The position numbers and the translations under genes were made by a program. Below the pieces are notes generated by a model, which saw only the letters and a list, made by a program, of their open reading frames with translations, was not told where the DNA came from and did no database searches. A stretch of DNA of 64,000 bases from Sporobolomyces roseus (Eukaryota > Basidiomycota > Microbotryomycetes > Sporidiobolales > Sporidiobolaceae): NCBI GenBank assembly GCA_016617785.1, contig JADILM010000006.1, positions 186,001 to 250,000 on the forward strand. The letters are read 5' to 3'. Positions 38,369-50,214 of this stretch are shown in pieces; position 1 is the stretch's first letter, and every line of letters starts with the position of its first letter.

Positions 38369-41300
38369 ATGAACCTTCCTTCTCTTCTCTCTCTTCCCAC
38401 TCCGAGTCGACTAGTCAGCTCAGTCGTGATGAGTGGACTACTACGTTACGCCTCGTACTCTACTCAGTCCCATTCAGCTTCGCATCACATCCGCCCTTCG
38501 CCTTCTTCTGCCGCTTCTCATCCTCCAACAGACGCATTCCCACCCACTTTAAACTCTCTCAAACCATCAGACGTACTCATAAACCGTTCACACCAACTAA
38601 AAAGATTCGCAAAACACTTGTCTCTCTACTTCCAAGGTAAATAACCAAACACTTTCTACTTGGAGCACTCTCTCTCTCAACTAACAACTCCTCTCCATTC
38701 CGTGTTGTAGGTCTCGCACAAGCTCATCATGCACATTCATTAATCCTTCAAAAACTCCCTCAAAACATTCCAACTCCAATTCAAGAATCTTCAATTTTCT
38801 TACCTCCCTCTTCTTCTTCTTCTTCCTCTGATCAACCAGATGGAGAACCAGTAGCGCCCTTGGGAGGAACGGGGAATGAAGGGTGGGCACAGATATTACA
38901 GGAGATCAAAGATACCAATTTGAGAGTTATGCAGAGTCATCAGGAATTGGCAAAGAAAGTTACGAAAGATGTTGTAGGACCACTCAATAAACTCGTGAGG
39001 CATTTCCTCACTTGCTTTCATTTGTCCTTTATCGAGTGATACTGATGTAGTGAGAGTGTGGCTCACAGCGAGAGTCGATGAAAGGACATATCAACGCAAT
39101 GGAGAAAGATATTAATCGACTATGCGACGCTGTTCAACGTGAACGGTACGTCTCCCTCCCTTCTCTTTCTCTCCTTCTCTCACTGATCACGCACTCTCTT
39201 TACATGATAGTGACTTGACCGCACCTCTCCTATCACGACTCTCCTCGGCCTTGACGACGAAAGATTCCCCTCTCCGTCCTCAATTCTCGGATGATCCACT
39301 CTTGATTCGCGCGCAATTGGAGAACCAATTGACGAATCAAATACAGAAAGAGAATGAATTGCTCGTCGCTGTCAAAGGGTGGACGGAGAAGACTGAGGGA
39401 AAGGAGAAAGAATTGTTTGTTGAATTGGCGAGGTGTTGGAGGGATTGGGAATCTACAAAGTACGCACAAATCTCCTACCTCATCTGTTCTCTTTGGAAGT
39501 GACTGATGAGAAGATTTGTGTGAGTGCAGCTCTGCGATGTTACTCGGTACACAACAACTATCAATGTTCCTCTCCGCGACGGTCGATTCAGTACCTCCTG
39601 AATTGGAATGGAATCATTTCCTCAAGCTCAACCATACTATTCCTTCCGACCTACCTCCCAAGACTTTAAGCGATGTAGAATGGGAAGGGAAAGGAGATGA
39701 ACGTTGTGGGATAATCAAAGAAGGATTGTTGGAACGACAAACGAGTTGGATTAAGAGTTGGAAAGCTGCTTACTTCATCTTGACTCCTACTGGTCACCTC
39801 CTTTTGTACCCTCCTCCGAGTGCTACTCCAGCTAGATCAAGAGCTAGTACTACTTCGACTGGATCAATGACCGCTCCTCCTCCTCCTCCTCCGACTCATC
39901 ATTCGAGATCTACTCCTTCTACTCCAGATCTAACGAATACCCCTTCTTCACCATCAATCTCGTTCCCCGAAGCTTCAGGATCGTTATCCTCGATCTCTCC
40001 TACCGCTTTTCACCTTCTCACTACCTCAACTCCCCTCCTCTCTCTTCACTTACCTTCCTGTTCACTCGGTCCCATGCCTACTCCAGAACACGAATCGCCC
40101 TTAGCAACTACCGATGCCGCACCTGCTCTACCTCCGACTCCCCCTTCAAAGAAATCCAAATCCCTCGATGCAGCATTCACCATCACTGAATCCGAAGGAA
40201 AAGGAACGAAACACATTTTACGAGCCGTCCCCCACTCTGGAGAAGATGGGGATCAATGGGAAGAAATGGGGAAATGGGTGAAAGAAATCTCTTCCTTCAC
40301 TTTACCCGCACCACCATCTCCCAACCTCGTCCCCACTCCTCCTACTCTCCCATCCCGTTCTGTTTCTTCCACTTCAATCTCCTCTCCTCCACTCCCTCAA
40401 TTACCTTCCTCACCTACCACTCCCGAACCCGCTCCAACTCCAGCATCCACCTCAATTTTCGGTGGTTTCTTCGGTTCAGCTCGATCCTCTACAACTTCAA
40501 CATCAACTTCTCAAACCCTCTCAACCACTTCCCCTTCGTCCTCTTCGTTATCAGAAGAAATCGATCTTTCTTCCTCTTCCTCTAACGCCCCACCCCCCCT
40601 CCCACCTCGTGATCAAGCATATCAACGTTCCTCACTCTCTTTATCCTCCTCACACTCTCTCACTCCCTCTTTACTCCAACGTCAGAGGGGAGAGAGTGAA
40701 GATGCAGTTTTGATAGAAGATCAGCGAGTCTCTGATGAGGAAGAGGAAGAGGAAGGAGAGAAAACGGCAGATGAAGGAGAAGATTTAGGTGATCTTGGAC
40801 GCTCTTTGTCACCACCACCATCATCAGTAGTGAGAGCTCCACCGCCTTTGCCCAGTAGAGGTAGTAATGGTAGAGTTGCGAACTTGGCGAAAGCTTTTGA
40901 AGAGGATGTGAAAGAGAGGGAGAGGGAGAGGAGTGGGAGTATCGGAAGTAATGCGGGAGTGTCGGTGAAGAGTCCGGTATTGGAGAGTAAAGAATCCGAG
41001 GAGATGGAGGAAATGGAGAGTGGTGGGAAGAAGAAGAAAGGAAAGAAGGGAAGGAAATCTAAGGAGAAGAAGGAAATCGTGCGAACTCACTCTCTCTCTC
41101 CAGTCTCTCTCGATTCGAACTGACTGGAACGGGTAGTTTGGACGCACAGGTTCTGCCACCCTCGATCCCACTCGATCAAGAAGAAAACGACGGAGATCTT
41201 TCCCTCGCTTCCCCTCCACTAGATCTCGGAAATACTCAAGACGTCTCCTCCTATTCAACAGGAGAGAACCCATTCGATCTCTCTCTCTCCCACTTACACC

Positions 41301-41500
41301 TCGACGAGAACGAGAATGAGGAAACGAAAGATGATTCAGTCGACGAGGGACCTGGGGATCTTAGTTTCGATCAGGCGAAATTGGAGAGGGAATACGGTAG
41401 TGGAGATGGAGAAGAGGAATTGAAGAGTCCTCCTCCTATGGTGCTTGAGGAGGTTGAGGAAGGACCTGGAGGTGATTTGGGAGAGGAAAAGAAAGAGTAA
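38369..41500 (+). CDS. SLM1/SLM2-like BAR and PH domain protein
   Basis: Six exons (38369-38636, 38711-38994, 39069-39145, 39211-39459, 39530-41078, 41150-41500) give about 925 residues. Exons 2-5 code a long helical BAR-like region (QILQEIKDTNLRVMQSHQEL, INAMEKDINRLCDAVQ, ENQLTNQIQKENELLVAVKG). A PH domain begins near residue 355: CGIIKEGLLERQTSWIKSWK, then AAYFILTPTGHLLLYPPP. A Ser/Pro-rich insert of about 120 residues seems to split it before the final part with KHILRAVPHS and MGKWVKEISSF. The C-terminal half is low complexity, with a poly-basic GKKKKGKKGRKSKEKK patch. Slm proteins bind PI(4,5)P2 at eisosomes and activate TORC2; that role is inferred from the architecture. The intron after 41078 was placed on phase grounds. 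Confidence 0.8.
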
Positions 41501-41899
41501 AGGGAGAGAGAGGGAAGAAAGATCGTTCTGCAGGTTCAGAATTTACTTTTTTTTGAGGGATTGAGGAAGGGGGGTTTCTCTATCAGGTTTTTTATTCGAA
41601 CGGTAACAGGTGTGCTTGACTTTTGGGAGGTTTGCATTGTGCTTTTTTGAGCGATGTTCAAGTTGGAAATAGAGAAAGGAAGTTTTTTGTTCGCAGTGGT
41701 TTTTGCGAGATTGCGAGAAATGGTCTGTCTCGAGCTTGTAGGTTGCTAGTGGTTTTCTATTCTAGTCGCTGAGCAGTGCAGCACGATTAGAGTACGCTCT
41801 TGCTCAGTTGCAATTTGAGGAGAATGCGAAAATTGATGAGATCTCTTGCTTCTTCTTTCCACTCACTTCATCTCGCTCTGTCGCTCGCTACTACTCGAT
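41501..41899. other. Intergenic
   Basis: T-rich 3' flank of the SLM-like gene and promoter of member 7. The conserved b/c promoter element is absent here. Confidence 0.4.
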
Positions 41900-43654
41900 A
41901 TGAGCCTTTTACCAGCGGTCGGGACTGTCTATGGCTCATTGAATCACTTCAAGCTTAACATGCTCCAGAGAGCGGGTTCGTCTTTCGAACCTCTACCGAC
42001 CTGTTGCAGACTCGCTGAGACTCTTCTCTCCCCTGCAGAGGAGCACAGCTTCAACTTGAGCGTGAGAGGCGGTGTGAAAGGCTCAGCGATGACATTAGGC
42101 TGTCCTCTACGTGTTCAAGGAAAACCGTGCAACTTCAAGATTCAAGGAACAGTTTCCAACCGTGGCGTGAGGATCGGCAAGTTAAGCGGGACTCACAGCT
42201 GCAGTGCAGAAGAAAGGGCGAGCAAAAGAGAACAAAGTCAGGATTCGCTCAGGGCAAGAATATTGCAATTGCAGGAAGACATAGCGGACGAAGGAGAAGC
42301 TTCGAGTGGTCGCGAGGACGATAGTGAATATGGCAACCGGAGATCGTCGAAGGAAGCCAGCAAAAGGCGTAACTCGGTTAGTCTTTGCTTTCACCTTTCC
42401 TTTTCGCATGCTGTGGAGGCGAAACAACCTGATTGAACCAATGCTGCACAGTCTCCTCTTACGAGCCTGCATGATTCAAGCGATAACAACGACGAAGCTC
42501 ACCTCAGCGAGTCGAACTCTGTTCAAGAATCAGGCAATCGACGCTTCGTTCGAGAAAGGAATTCCAAGCATCGTTCTTTTGACCACTTCGATCAACCCGA
42601 CCATGCTCTCAATTGCGCTCCACATCAGTCTATCCGTCGCGCCTCTCATGATGTCCGTCTCATCCCGCTTAAGACAGAAAGACTGGACCTCACTCTGGAC
42701 TCGCAGAACGAAAAATACAATCGTCCAAATGTCTCGCCGATCAAACCACCACTTTACTCGCAGTCCTCCTCAGCTCTCATACACAGCCCAGGTCCGATAC
42801 CTTGCATGCATTTCACTTCAGCAGATGCGAACGAGCCAATTCAAGTTGGCAATGTGAGCGGATCCGCTCTCGAATGTACTCCCTCTAAGCGCTACCACTG
42901 GTTTCGACAGCGTTCCCGACACTCTCCTGTTTTTTACAGTTCAGTGGACATCCGAAGTGTCGCCCGTCTCGTCGATTCTGTCGATTACGGAGGTTTCGCC
43001 GATTCTGCCTCTTCTTCACCAATCCCAGAGACTTCCGCCGTTCCTTCTTCCTTACGTACGCTGGCCGTACCCGCACCTCGTCATCCTCCTTCCGTCGCCT
43101 ACGTTCCCCCTCCTCTCGAGCAAGAAACCCTTATGCTGCCTCCCCCTTTCAAGAAACGGAAGATCAGCACTGTACCCGCAAACAGCAACTCACGACCTTC
43201 AGTACCTCTCTCCCGCATGCCCTCGTTACTCTCCCGTCTGTCAGGCGCTCTACGTTACTTATGGCCTGGTCGACTCCACAGCTTCAAACGTTCGCACGCC
43301 GAGATTCCTTCGCCTCTTCCTCTCGCCCACTCTGCCTCTCAGGACCACCTACAGAGCGCTATCTCCTTGCCGCGAGACCTCAGCTTCGACTGGTCGTCCT
43401 CTTCTCAACAAATCGCCTACTCCACTTCGAATTTCGTCTCTTTCCTCCGTCGTTTCGGCGTTACAGAGTTTGAATCGACTATCGCAAGCCTGCGTTCGAC
43501 TGGAATCGATTCACTCGAGACTTTGATACTCGTTGGATCAATGGAAAAGGTTGTGATTGATGCGTTGGCGGAAAGAATGTGCGAGAAGAATGGAGAATTG
43601 ATTCGTCAAGTCGGCGAAGGGATTCGATCATGCTTGAATGGAGATGAGTCCTGA
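41900..43654 (+). CDS. Divergent FAR1-like family protein that has lost the second finger (member 7, sub-type d)
   Basis: Three exons in phase (41900-41975, 42039-42376, 42452-43654), about 538 residues. The start MSLLPAVGTVYGSLNHFKLN and finger 1 (LGCPLRVQGKPC ... GTHSC) are typical. Exon 3 is one long open frame, but the usual FPPARD motif and HNH finger cannot be found. Their place is taken by about 280 residues of Ser/Pro/His-rich sequence with a basic patch PPPFKKRKIST. The C-terminal module is kept: SNFVSFLRRFGVTEFESTI ... SLRSTGIDSLETLILVGSM. Intron 1 (63 nt) is a multiple of three without a stop, so reading through it is possible. The member is either specialised or decaying. Confidence 0.72.
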
Positions 43655-44113
43655 GATGGAATCGAGGATTGTACTTAGTCAGACTTTGAAGGGAGGCATT
43701 GTAGAACTCGGATAGAATGGTATCGAAGGAAAGGAGGAAGGAAAGGAAAGGAAAGGAATTGCTTGAAAACTCGCTTGAAATGGACGCTTGAACTCTACAT
43801 TCCTCGTCAGGATCTGTCGGTATCGAAAGGTATCTCAGCTCATCGTTGCCGCTCTGTTATCGATGCAGAGACAAGCTTGCGTTGATGAAATCGAGTTTCG
43901 CGAAAAGAGCAGTGAGCGAAGTCCTGCTCAATCGACATTGTCGCTCAATCTCATGAGCCAACCGCGTACTCCTTCTCGTTCCACAGGCTGTCCTTCAACT
44001 TCTGCTTGTCTTTGTTCGAGATGAGATTCGCTATTTCGTGAGATCAACAATTGCGAATTTTTTCTCTCTTTCACGCTTCAGCCCCTTTCTCCAGAACAGC
44101 TTCGCTTGTCTCG
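43655..44113. other. Intergenic
   Basis: 3' flank of member 7 with a short GGAAA-type repeat near 43,730-43,760, then the upstream region of the a-type pseudogene. No other gene is visible. Confidence 0.35.
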
Positions 44114-45528
44114 ATGTCGATTCTACCAACACTCGGAACTACATACAAGTCATTAGATGCTTTCAAGCGGGACGTTCAAGGAAGAGGGGGTGAGTAACTT
44201 GATCTTCAAACTGCTCGCTATCACTTCACACGCTTGCAGACCTGACGAGTATGCACTCAATAGATTTGTACTCGCTCAGATACTCTACACGAGACTCGAA
44301 GAAAGATCAACACCTTCAATTGAACTGCTCTGGATCAGGAGTCGAATCAAATTGCTGCTCTCGAGTCATCGCACGCAGGACCGCTCAAGGAGACTTCAGG
44401 GTCACAAATGTCAACCAGGTGCACTCTTGTCAAGAAGCAGGAGGAGGTGAAGCGGAATGGGAAGGGATCGATTCGAATCGCAAGCAGAGTAGACTCGATG
44501 ATGCGGAACAAGACAAGTTGGGAACAGGAGACTACGATGATTGTGATGTACGAGTCAGGAAGACGAGATCGGATTCAGAGGACGAGTGGAAAGGAGATGT
44601 TGCAGGTTCAGAATCCGAAGACTCGACCTCGACAGGATCAGAGGATTCGGCCAGCTCGACCTCATCAAACAGCTCAAATAAACCGAAGAAGACAGAAATG
44701 AAGGGTAAGAACGATGAAGGAAAGGAGACTACCGCATCAACTCGCTTTCCTCCAGCTCGAGATCTTCGAAATGAGATTGCCAAACTCGTAGTTGTGGGTC
44801 ATCTTACGCTCTTCCTGATCTCGACTCACCAATCTGACGTACTCCTCCTCTGTAGCGTCCAGTCAGTTTCCCCTCACCGACTTAATCTTTCTCCGAGCCT
44901 CCTCATCGACTCCTCGCAACTCTTCACGCCTTCGCTCAACAGAACGGCTTCTCTCTCTATCGCAGAAACAACAACAAGACTACGCTACAATTGAATTGCA
45001 GTCTAAACCATACTCGAAACAATTCGAAACCTGGCGGTAGATGCAAGTTCACGATTTCTGCTCGACGAGATCAAGATGGTCGCTGGAAAGTTCTTCCCTT
45101 GACAACTCAACACAACCACAATCTCAGCTCTACCTCTACTCTCTCGATCAGTGTCGTCGGCGCCTCAACCACAGCAGGATCGATCCCTTCTCGCCCTCCG
45201 TTCGTTTCTCAAGCGTCTCGACCTCGAGCTCGCACTGCTCCTCTCGTGCAGCAGCCTATCCTTCTCTCTGCATTCGAATCACCCTCTTCAGCAAATCACG
45301 CTGCCTGCGGCAATCTCGCATCGCTCCTTCGTGCTTTCCATCCCTCTTTCAAAGCGCATCATTCTCGACTACCTTTACTCGATCGGAGTCGACTCGGTTG
45401 AAACCCTCACTCAACTCTTGATGATGGAAGGTGAAGGTTTCGAACGCTTTATCAGAGGAATCGAGACAGATATTGGGAAGACGTTGAGGTTGATGAGGGA
45501 AGATTTACAGCAGGAACTCGCAAGGTGA
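44114..45528 (+). pseudogene. FAR1-like double-finger pseudogene (member 8, sub-type a)
   Basis: This is a close copy of member 2, with the same exon layout (44114-44189, 44264-44793, 44856-45528). Finger 1 and the FPPARD motif are intact. In exon 3 the codon that is Glu in member 2 (ACT GAG TCT) has become TAA at 44883-44885, before finger 2. Further on, a 2-base deletion near 45,364 shifts the C-terminal helical module out of frame compared with member 2. Finger 2 itself (GGRCKF, DGRWKVLPL, HNH) is still readable, so decay is recent. A truncated product of about 211 residues with finger 1 only could still be made. The first finger could thus act as a competitor, but this is speculation. Confidence 0.8.
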
Positions 45529-45854
45529 AGGGAACGAGGAAGAAGTCAGAGGAAGTAGCTTCATCCATGCGATCTCGGACTATAGTCTCACCCCTCTAGC
45601 CCTTGTCAGAGATCGACGAAAGCAATCTTCGCTCGACCAGAGAGTTTCGCTTACTTTCTCTTCGCTTCGTTTTCTGCCTTCAGTCTCCGAAACACGCTGA
45701 AGGTGTGCTCAACGACTCACCGTTGACTGGCTATCTCAAAGTCCGAAATCATCCGCGGTTCAAACTGATTTCTCTCTTCTCTCCTCTCTCTTCTTCCTTC
45801 CTCTCACTTCTTCCCCTCATCTTTGCTCAACTCCACTTCGACTCGAGTACAGCA
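45529..45854. other. Spacer between members 8 and 9
   Basis: Highly similar to the inverted segment at 19244-19581 between the relic and member 6, including the promoter element. Confidence 0.6.
45738..45761 (+). promoter_or_regulatory. Conserved upstream element of the b/c family genes (copy 5)
   Basis: Same core AAGTCCG-N7-CCGCGG, ending 93 bases before the ATG of member 9, and the same over all 24 bases as copies 1 and 4. Confidence 0.6.
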
Positions 45855-47349
45855 ATGTCTAGTATACTTCCAGCCGTAGGAACGGTGTATCCTTCACTTC
45901 CAGCGTTCAAACTGGACTTGTTTGAAAGAGGTTGTGAGTTGTTCTTTCTTTTCCTCGTCCCTTCTGTCTAGCTGATCAGATCCTTCCCTTGGGTAGTGAG
46001 AAACTCTCTTCACTTTACGACCAGATCTGTCGCTCCCAACGTGCATTCCTATGTACATTGCGGGATCAAGATCGGTCTCGAAAAAGATTATTGCACTTGC
46101 CGAGTTGTCGCTAGGAACCTTCAAGGAGTAATCACCGTCACGACTGTCGAAACAGAACACTCTTGCGAAGGTCATGACACAGAACCGAAGAGGATCGCAG
46201 CTAGGAGCAAGATGCAGGAAATGGTTGTAAAAGCGAGAAGGGAGAAGGAGGAATTCGAGAACACAGCAGCATTCGAAGGAGATACGGCGGTTGACCAGGA
46301 TCAAGATGTTCAACCCGATGATTCTTCGAACACAACTCCGTATGGTGATAGCGAGTGGAATGACCAATTCGAAGGTTCTTCGCAAGAGGATTCTGATTTC
46401 GACTCGAACGAATCCGACAAAGCCACTACTCCAGCTCCTACGAGACTACGCGATCGAGGCCCTCGAGTATCGAAGCAAGATTTTCAACAGATCTATCCGC
46501 CAGCTCGCGACGTTCAAGGAGAGATTGATCAGCTCAAACAGGTCAGTGTTTTTTCCAATCTCTACCTCGCTCAGCCTCCTCGATTGTCTAACCGACTCTG
46601 CTCTATAGAGGTCCACTGTACACCTTCCCTCTCCAATCGATTCCTTCGACGCACCTCGCCAACTCCTCGTCGTCCTCTACGCCTTCGCACAGCAGCGCAA
46701 CTTCTCTATCCATCGCGGATACCCCAGACCGGAAATCAAGAATCCCGCAACTATTCGCATGCACTGTTATCGTCATCACGCCCAGTACAAGAACGCACCA
46801 AACGGCGGTCGTTGTCGATTCACCCTCCATGCTTCGAAGAATCAAGACGGAACTTGGAGACTCGATCCTGTCACAAGCGATCACAACCACGACGTACTTC
46901 AAATCGCACAATCAACCCAGCCTTCTGATCAAGGCGTCAAACGCGAAAGCGACTTCATCGAAACTCCGAAACCGCAACTTTCGCTTCCTATCACTTCCAA
47001 CTTCTCCTACAATCCCGTCCCTCTCACCTCTGTCAATCATCACCAGGACTCCCTCGACACAATCTCGCGCTTCAGTCAGTATCAGCCTCTCGTTCCTCTC
47101 GCATCAGTACCTTCAACCCATTCATCCAATCTCATCTCCTTCCTTCGTTCTTTCCACTTTTCACCAACTACTCTCACACATCTACTCGAAAAGCTCCGCG
47201 AATCAGGAGTCGACTCTCTCGTCACTCTCCTCGAGATCCTCATGATGGAGGTTGAATCGCTTGAAATCTTCGTTCGAATGCTCAACGACCCGGAAGTGGG
47301 AATGCAGATCTTCGAGATGGTACAGCAGATGAGATTGGAGAACGCTTGA
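45855..47349 (+). CDS. FAR1/WRKY-GCM1-like double zinc-finger protein (member 9, sub-type b)
   Basis: Three exons (45855-45933, 45997-46541, 46609-47349) give 454 residues. The start is MSSILPAVGTVYPSLPAFKL. Finger 1 shows VHCGIKIGLEKDYC and TEHSC; the acidic linker has SSQEDSDFDSNESD; YPPARDVQGEIDQL closes exon 2. Finger 2 has FAQQRNFSIHR, MHCYRHHAQ, GGRCRF, DGTWRLDPV and DHNH. The C-terminal module is ISFLRSFHFSPTTLTHLLEK...SGVDSLVTLLEILMM. All zinc ligands are intact. The c-type gene that follows b in blocks A and B is missing here, and the next gene is unrelated. Confidence 0.85.
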
Positions 47350-47516
47350 TTGGAGGGAGATAGAAAGTAACCCTTGTCAAGTTGTGAGGATTGTTGAAAT
47401 GTCGAGTCGATTTACTCAAAATTCGTCTAATACCTTTCGAGGTAGGTGCAGTGTTGAGTGAACAATAGAGGACGCGTCGCTCTCCCTTCACTTTCTCCCC
47501 AAGAAGTGTACGAGCG

Positions 47517-50177
47517 ATGAGCAGTGAAGTGGTCGCGACTTTGACCGTCTCAACTTCAGCCGTGCTTTCGCTTTCTGCTCTTTCTCTCGCATCTCTCTCG
47601 CCCACTTGTCGTCAAAACAACATCAATCAGCTCCCGATCGTCGATTGTCGACAAGCAGAATCGTTCAGGAAATGCTCAGAAGGATACGAGGAGGATAACA
47701 AGCGCGATATTACTCGCAAGAGGCGAAGAGGTGAAGAAGTTGGACCAGGTGATTTTGGATGGGGTGAGTTCCAGCGCATCTCTTGATGAGAGCTGAACTG
47801 ATCCCACGGAAGACTAGGTACGGACATCGTGACACAAACGGTAACGGTCGATCAGTAAGTCGTCTCGCAAGCTTCGTTTCCTATTGGGGAGCTGAATAGG
47901 CCTGCATCAACAGAACAACGCAGGACTCGCTCTTGACGACAGACTACACGACTTTGAACGTTGATCCCGTACCGCCAAGTGCAGGAGCGACTCATTTTGT
48001 GACTGTCTACGAAGGTACCGTATCGAGATTCTGCTCTCTCAAGCTGTTTCCTCGCTCACTTCGTGTCATTTTGCAGGTCAAGACACCACGGTCACTATTA
48101 CTCCTCAAGTGATGACCCATACTCTGTTTCCAACTTCGACCGAGGTTCGCACTATCGCGATCGAGACCTCGCAAACATTGGTCGAAACTTCGACTCACTA
48201 TTTCACCTCGACAGCTCAGACTTACATCACGATCAACCCTCCGGTCGAGACTTTCATCTCTACTACTAGTCCAGAGGTCACCACAAAGCTTGAAACGCTG
48301 AGTGCAACAAGGACAACTTCGACGAGCGAAACTTTACCGACTACGCCTCCTTCTTGGTTGACGCTGACTCCATCCTCGACGACCACTCGGAGTGACGCCG
48401 ATCCATTGCCGACGAGTACATGGAGTGGCGAATCCGATCGAAAGTCAAGCTCAAAATGTCGCGAAGCTGACGAGCACGAAAAGGAATCGGGCCTCTTCAC
48501 ACCAACGGAGCAACAGACCACTACCCTCGGTGAGCCTTCTTTCTGGCTCCTCCCAACGCCTACAAGCTAATGAGTGCTCGAGTATAGATGTCATGGCTAT
48601 CTGCAAGCATCACTCTCGCAGATTCATCGCTTCCTCTATCGAAGCTGATTCTCGCACGAATAGATCTCGTCGGTATTTCGATCGCCTGGAATCTCTGGGG
48701 AGTCAGATGGCTCCTATACTCATTCAAAAGCTTCACTGCGCTGGTTCACGAAGCTGGGTTAGCAACGTTTTCGCCCGAATGTATCCTTGTCAAAAAAACT
48801 GATTCGGTTTGAAAGTCGTTGTTAGGCATCTATTCGCTTTTGTTCTCCTTCGAATCCCAATACGAAGCTTCACTTTCGATCCAAATATCGGCTCTGCAAC
48901 TTACACGGTTAGTCGCTTTCGCCCAAAGTGAAGAAAGCGAAATGTGATCATTTCGCTTCGTTTGTCAACAGGAACCTGGCCGACCGATCCCTCTCCTCGC
49001 TCTCTTCATGGGACAGATCTTCTCAATCTTAATTGGCGGAGGTCTGGTCTTCGTCGGGTGAGTTCCTCTCTCAATGAGCTTGTTTTAGCGAATCGAGCTT
49101 ATTTTGCGAAGAATTTGCAGCTTCGACACTCTAGCTTCGAAACACGCTAGCTTCGTTCGTAGCCTACTCTCTCTACCTACATAAAGCCAGCTTAGTAGAG
49201 AGTCTATCGAGAAACAGGTTGTCGGAGCGATTTGGCTGCCAGTCATATTCTTTCAAGCGAGTTTTCTCGCAAGACTCAACTGCTTTACCGGTCCCATTCT
49301 GATCTTGGCGTTGTGGTGAGCGATAGAATACTATTGACCTTGGCTAACCCGACTGATCGAGAGTCGTTTCTTGCTCGCAGGTTCATCGATCATTCGAAAG
49401 GTTTACGTTATTTGATCCTCTTTCACGGCGGTGAGCTTGCTCGATTACACTTGTGGCGTCTCTCGCTAATCAAGTGTATTCTTTCCACAGTGATGAGCTC
49501 TTTCTACATGTGAACCCTCTCCTTCCCATTCGACCTTTTCTGCTGTTGCGAAAACTGACAGCTTCGCGATCGCTGCGCAGCATCTGGGATACGATCGTGA
49601 GCCTCCTCTCTAGAGCACACGTCGTCTCAGAATATCCACAGCTGACGAGTCGTCTCACTAGGACGATTACATTCATCGGTTGAGCTCAATTTCTCTCCCT
49701 CGACAACAAGACTGAGCCTGACCTCGCTGACATCGCTATACACGTGTATAGGAAGCAGGACGAATGCTGTGTCGTCGTAATCGAGTCACATACGCGCGTC
49801 GCAGCGAAAGGTACGCTCTCTTCTGGACCATTTGCCATTCTCAGCTCGCAATTTTCATTGATCTCCGTCGATTCTTTGCAGTCTGGTTCGCTATCTGGCT
49901 CTCTAACAGTCTCGTTGTTGTCACTGGATGTATAATCGCCGCACTAGCGCATTGGAGACAGACACCGCACGGCATGCGAGTCCTCCGCAGAGGGGAAGAA
50001 TCTCTCAGATTCTCGAAAGCGACTGACTCAGCTTCCTACCTCGCAGGTACTGTCAAAGTCAAGCGTTCTTGCCAACCTGAATACTCGGCAAGACTCTTCG
50101 GAGACACTGGACGAGGCGACGAGTACTGTGATTCCTTTTACAATAAGCCAAAGAACGAAGGAGTGAATGCGAGCTGA
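47517..50177 (+). CDS. Multipass membrane protein with Thr/Ser-rich extracellular domain
   Basis: Thirteen exons join in phase (47517-47763, 47818-47854, 47914-48014, 48077-48529, 48622-48757, 48826-48907, 48972-49057, 49121-49154, 49218-49315, 49381-49430, 49475-49596, 49642-49678, 49756-50177), 634 residues. The N-terminus has a signal-like helix (VLSLSALSLASLS). Residues up to about 280 are Thr/Ser-rich with repeated TVTV/TTT patterns, probably O-glycosylated. Several membrane helices follow: ARIDLVGISIAWNLWGVRWL, LLALFMGQIFSILIGGGLVF, VVGAIWLPVIFFQASFLARL, FWTICHSQLAIFIDLRRFFA, WFAIWLSNSLVVVTGCIIAA. The soluble tail is basic. No family was recognised. Some splice sites (exons 5, 11 and 13) were chosen on phase alone. 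Confidence 0.65.
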
Positions 50178-50214
50178 AACGAGAGATAGAGTCGAAGGGA
50201 GTAGAGGGTGTGAT

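Noticed and set aside
43730..43760. GGAAA-type short repeat behind member 7
   Set aside because: Too short and irregular to be more than simple sequence.
44991..45401. Open frame covering finger 2 of member 8 as a separate gene
   Set aside because: It starts inside an exon without its own ATG and ends by the frameshift; it is part of the pseudogene.
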